From positions 1-6,950 of the forward strand of contig JAUWZR010000136.1 of the NCBI GenBank assembly GCA_030615235.1: DNA of 6,950 nucleotides. The letters run 5' to 3'. A program made the translations under genes and the position numbers. Origin of the DNA: Promethearchaeota archaeon. GTDB taxonomy: Archaea > Asgardarchaeota > Lokiarchaeia > Sigyniarchaeales > SOKP01. Within the stretch, counting starts at the first letter, position 1, and the number at the start of each line of letters is the position of its first letter. A model generated the notes under the pieces. The model ran no database searches, was not told the DNA's origin, and saw only the letters and a list, made by a program, of their open reading frames with translations. Shown here one piece after another: positions 6,481 through 6,950 of the stretch.

Positions 6481-6711
6481 ATTATTAGTAAGTCTTATAC
6501 ATTGAATTGCAGTGGATTAGTTTGTCCATTACCCGTAGCTAGAACTAAAAAAAAAATAAGCGAAATGGATTCTGGGGATATCCTTGAAGTAACCGGTGAT
6601 TTTGGAGAATCAGGGGAAAATATTAAGAGATATGTCGAAAAGCATGGAGACTCTGTACTGGAGTTTAAAATCAAAGGGGAAGATTACTACATCATAATTA
6701 AAAAAGCTTAA
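6481..6711 (+). CDS. tusA: TusA/SirA-family sulfur carrier protein (about 75 aa), probable non-ATG start
   Basis: Small sulfur-carrier protein that holds sulfur as a cysteine persulfide and hands it to acceptors such as DsrE-type proteins. The family hallmark is GLVCPLPV, with the carrier cysteine in CPxP. TKKKISEMDSGDILEVTGD then gives the first helix and second strand, and the C-terminal strand is DYYIIIKK. The extra cysteine in LNCSG, five residues before, is a variation. No ATG is available. The frame opens after a stop at 6478-6480, and the candidate starts are ATT 6481, ATT 6484 and TTG 6502. TTG would begin at the LNCSGL strand and remove residues that TusA proteins normally have (69 aa). 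ATT 6481 gives 76 aa, the usual size, and is correctly spaced from GGTGAT. I therefore extend it to 6481, but automatic callers would give 6502-6711. It is co-transcribed with DsrE, 18 bp after its stop codon. Confidence 0.85.
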   Translation: MISKSYTLNCSGLVCPLPVARTKKKISEMDSGDILEVTGDFGESGENIKRYVEKHGDSVLEFKIKGEDYYIIIKKA

Positions 6712-6717
6712 TTGAAC

Positions 6718-6740
6718 TTATTTTTATTATCTTTTTAATT
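6718..6740 (+). terminator. T-rich terminator after tusA
   Basis: Two TTTTT runs (6721-6725 and 6732-6736) lie in a T-dominated stretch starting a few bases after the TusA stop, with no hairpin. This is a typical archaeal terminator, placed between convergent genes. Confidence 0.5.
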
Positions 6741-6744
6741 TGAA

Positions 6745-6852
6745 TTAGAGAAAAAACAGACTTGCAATAACGAGGATCACGTAGCCTAAAGCAAATAAGG
6801 CAGAGAATCCCACGATTGTTAAAAAAATTTCATATACATTTACTGCTTTCAT
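6745..6852 (-). CDS. Small single-span membrane protein (35 aa), unknown function
   Basis: A short reverse-strand ORF encodes MKAVNVYEIF, then a continuous hydrophobic stretch (about residues 9-35, including VGFSALFALGYVILVIA) and ends in SLFFL followed by TAA. It would form one membrane helix with a short N-terminal tail and almost no C-terminal tail. Support for real coding comes from its signals: AGGGGG (6861-6866) ends 8 nt before the ATG and pairs well with CCUCC, and a consensus-like TATA box lies at 6906-6913. It is convergent with tusA, 33 bp away. I do not recognise the family. Its size matches accessory subunits of membrane complexes (KdpF- or CydX-like in size only, not in sequence). 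A chance ORF is possible, but the hydrophobicity and SD together make it credible. Confidence 0.6.
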   Translation of the reverse strand: MKAVNVYEIFLTIVGFSALFALGYVILVIASLFFL

Positions 6853-6860
6853 TATAATTT

Positions 6861-6866
6861 CCCCCT
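6861..6866 (-). promoter_or_regulatory. Strong Shine-Dalgarno of the 35-aa membrane ORF
   Basis: The minus strand reads AGGGGG with an 8-nt spacer to the ATG, pairing with 16S CCUCC through one G-U wobble. It is one of the clearest SDs in the window and is the main reason for accepting such a short gene. Confidence 0.55.
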
Positions 6867-6905
6867 AAATACATTAATAATTCCAATCTAGTTTACCAAA
6901 TAGAT

Positions 6906-6913
6906 TATTTAAA
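6906..6913 (-). promoter_or_regulatory. Consensus-like TATA box upstream of the 35-aa ORF
   Basis: The minus strand reads TTTAAATA, close to the archaeal TATA consensus, with purine-rich AAGA just upstream as a possible BRE. Predicted transcription start is near 6880-6885, giving a leader of about 30 nt that contains the SD. The rest of 6867-6950 shows no gene. Confidence 0.45.
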
Positions 6914-6950
6914 TCTTATGTATATACTATTGGAGAGCAAGTTCATTCAA

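Noticed and set aside
6103..6711. DsrE and TusA as one broken DsrE-TusA fusion gene
   Set aside because: They share a reading frame, but four stop codons (6460, 6466, 6475, 6478) and a well-formed SD separate two complete domains, so two genes are the simpler reading.
6917..6935. TATATAC-containing stretch as a forward promoter for a gene beyond the right edge
   Set aside because: No start codon is visible within the window and the motif is expected by chance in this composition.
6927..6950. Minus-strand frame ending in a TAG at 6927-6929, possibly the end of a further gene
   Set aside because: Only seven codons are visible before the edge, so it cannot be distinguished from chance.

Overview
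The window is A+T-rich and reads as archaeal. Candidate promoters are TATA boxes about 25 nt before the expected transcript start. Several genes have no Shine-Dalgarno (SD) sequence at the distance expected of one and look leaderless. Others have strong SDs complementary to the archaeal 16S 3' end, and candidate terminators are plain T-tracts. A lineage such as Asgard archaea would fit the gene mix (a DUF1998 helicase, long low-complexity membrane proteins, a LysR regulator, DsrE and TusA). That placement is only an inference; no marker gene is present.

Layout, left to right: (1) positions 1-2285, minus strand: a DEAD/DEAH-type superfamily 2 helicase of the MrfA/Hrq1 family with a C-terminal four-cysteine DUF1998/MZB module, cut by the left edge close to its natural end. 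(2) 2286-2480: a divergent promoter region. (3) 2481-5000, plus strand: two closely spaced genes for unrecognised membrane proteins of 335 and 493 aa. They have mirror-image layouts, one with an N-terminal and one with a C-terminal membrane hairpin, and most of each chain is predicted to be cytosolic. This pair is the least explained part of the window. (4) 5022-5918, minus strand: a LysR-type regulator convergent with the membrane pair and divergent from the next genes. (5) 5919-6102: a 184-bp divergent intergenic region with a TATA box for each side and symmetrical motifs that could be LysR operators. (6) 6103-6711, plus strand: a DsrE-family protein followed by a TusA-family sulfur carrier that seems to lack an ATG and may start at ATT. 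(7) 6745-6852, minus strand: a 35-residue single-span membrane peptide with its own good SD and TATA box.

Functionally, segments 4-6 look like one unit: a LysR regulator controlling a DsrE/TusA sulfur (or selenium) relay pair. In bacteria the same two folds are fused in YedF, a protein linked to selenium metabolism. Genes 2481 and 3519 look like one transcription unit whose products may form a membrane complex of unknown purpose. No tRNA, rRNA, CRISPR array, insertion sequence or long repeat was seen, and no gene-free stretch exceeds 300 bases.
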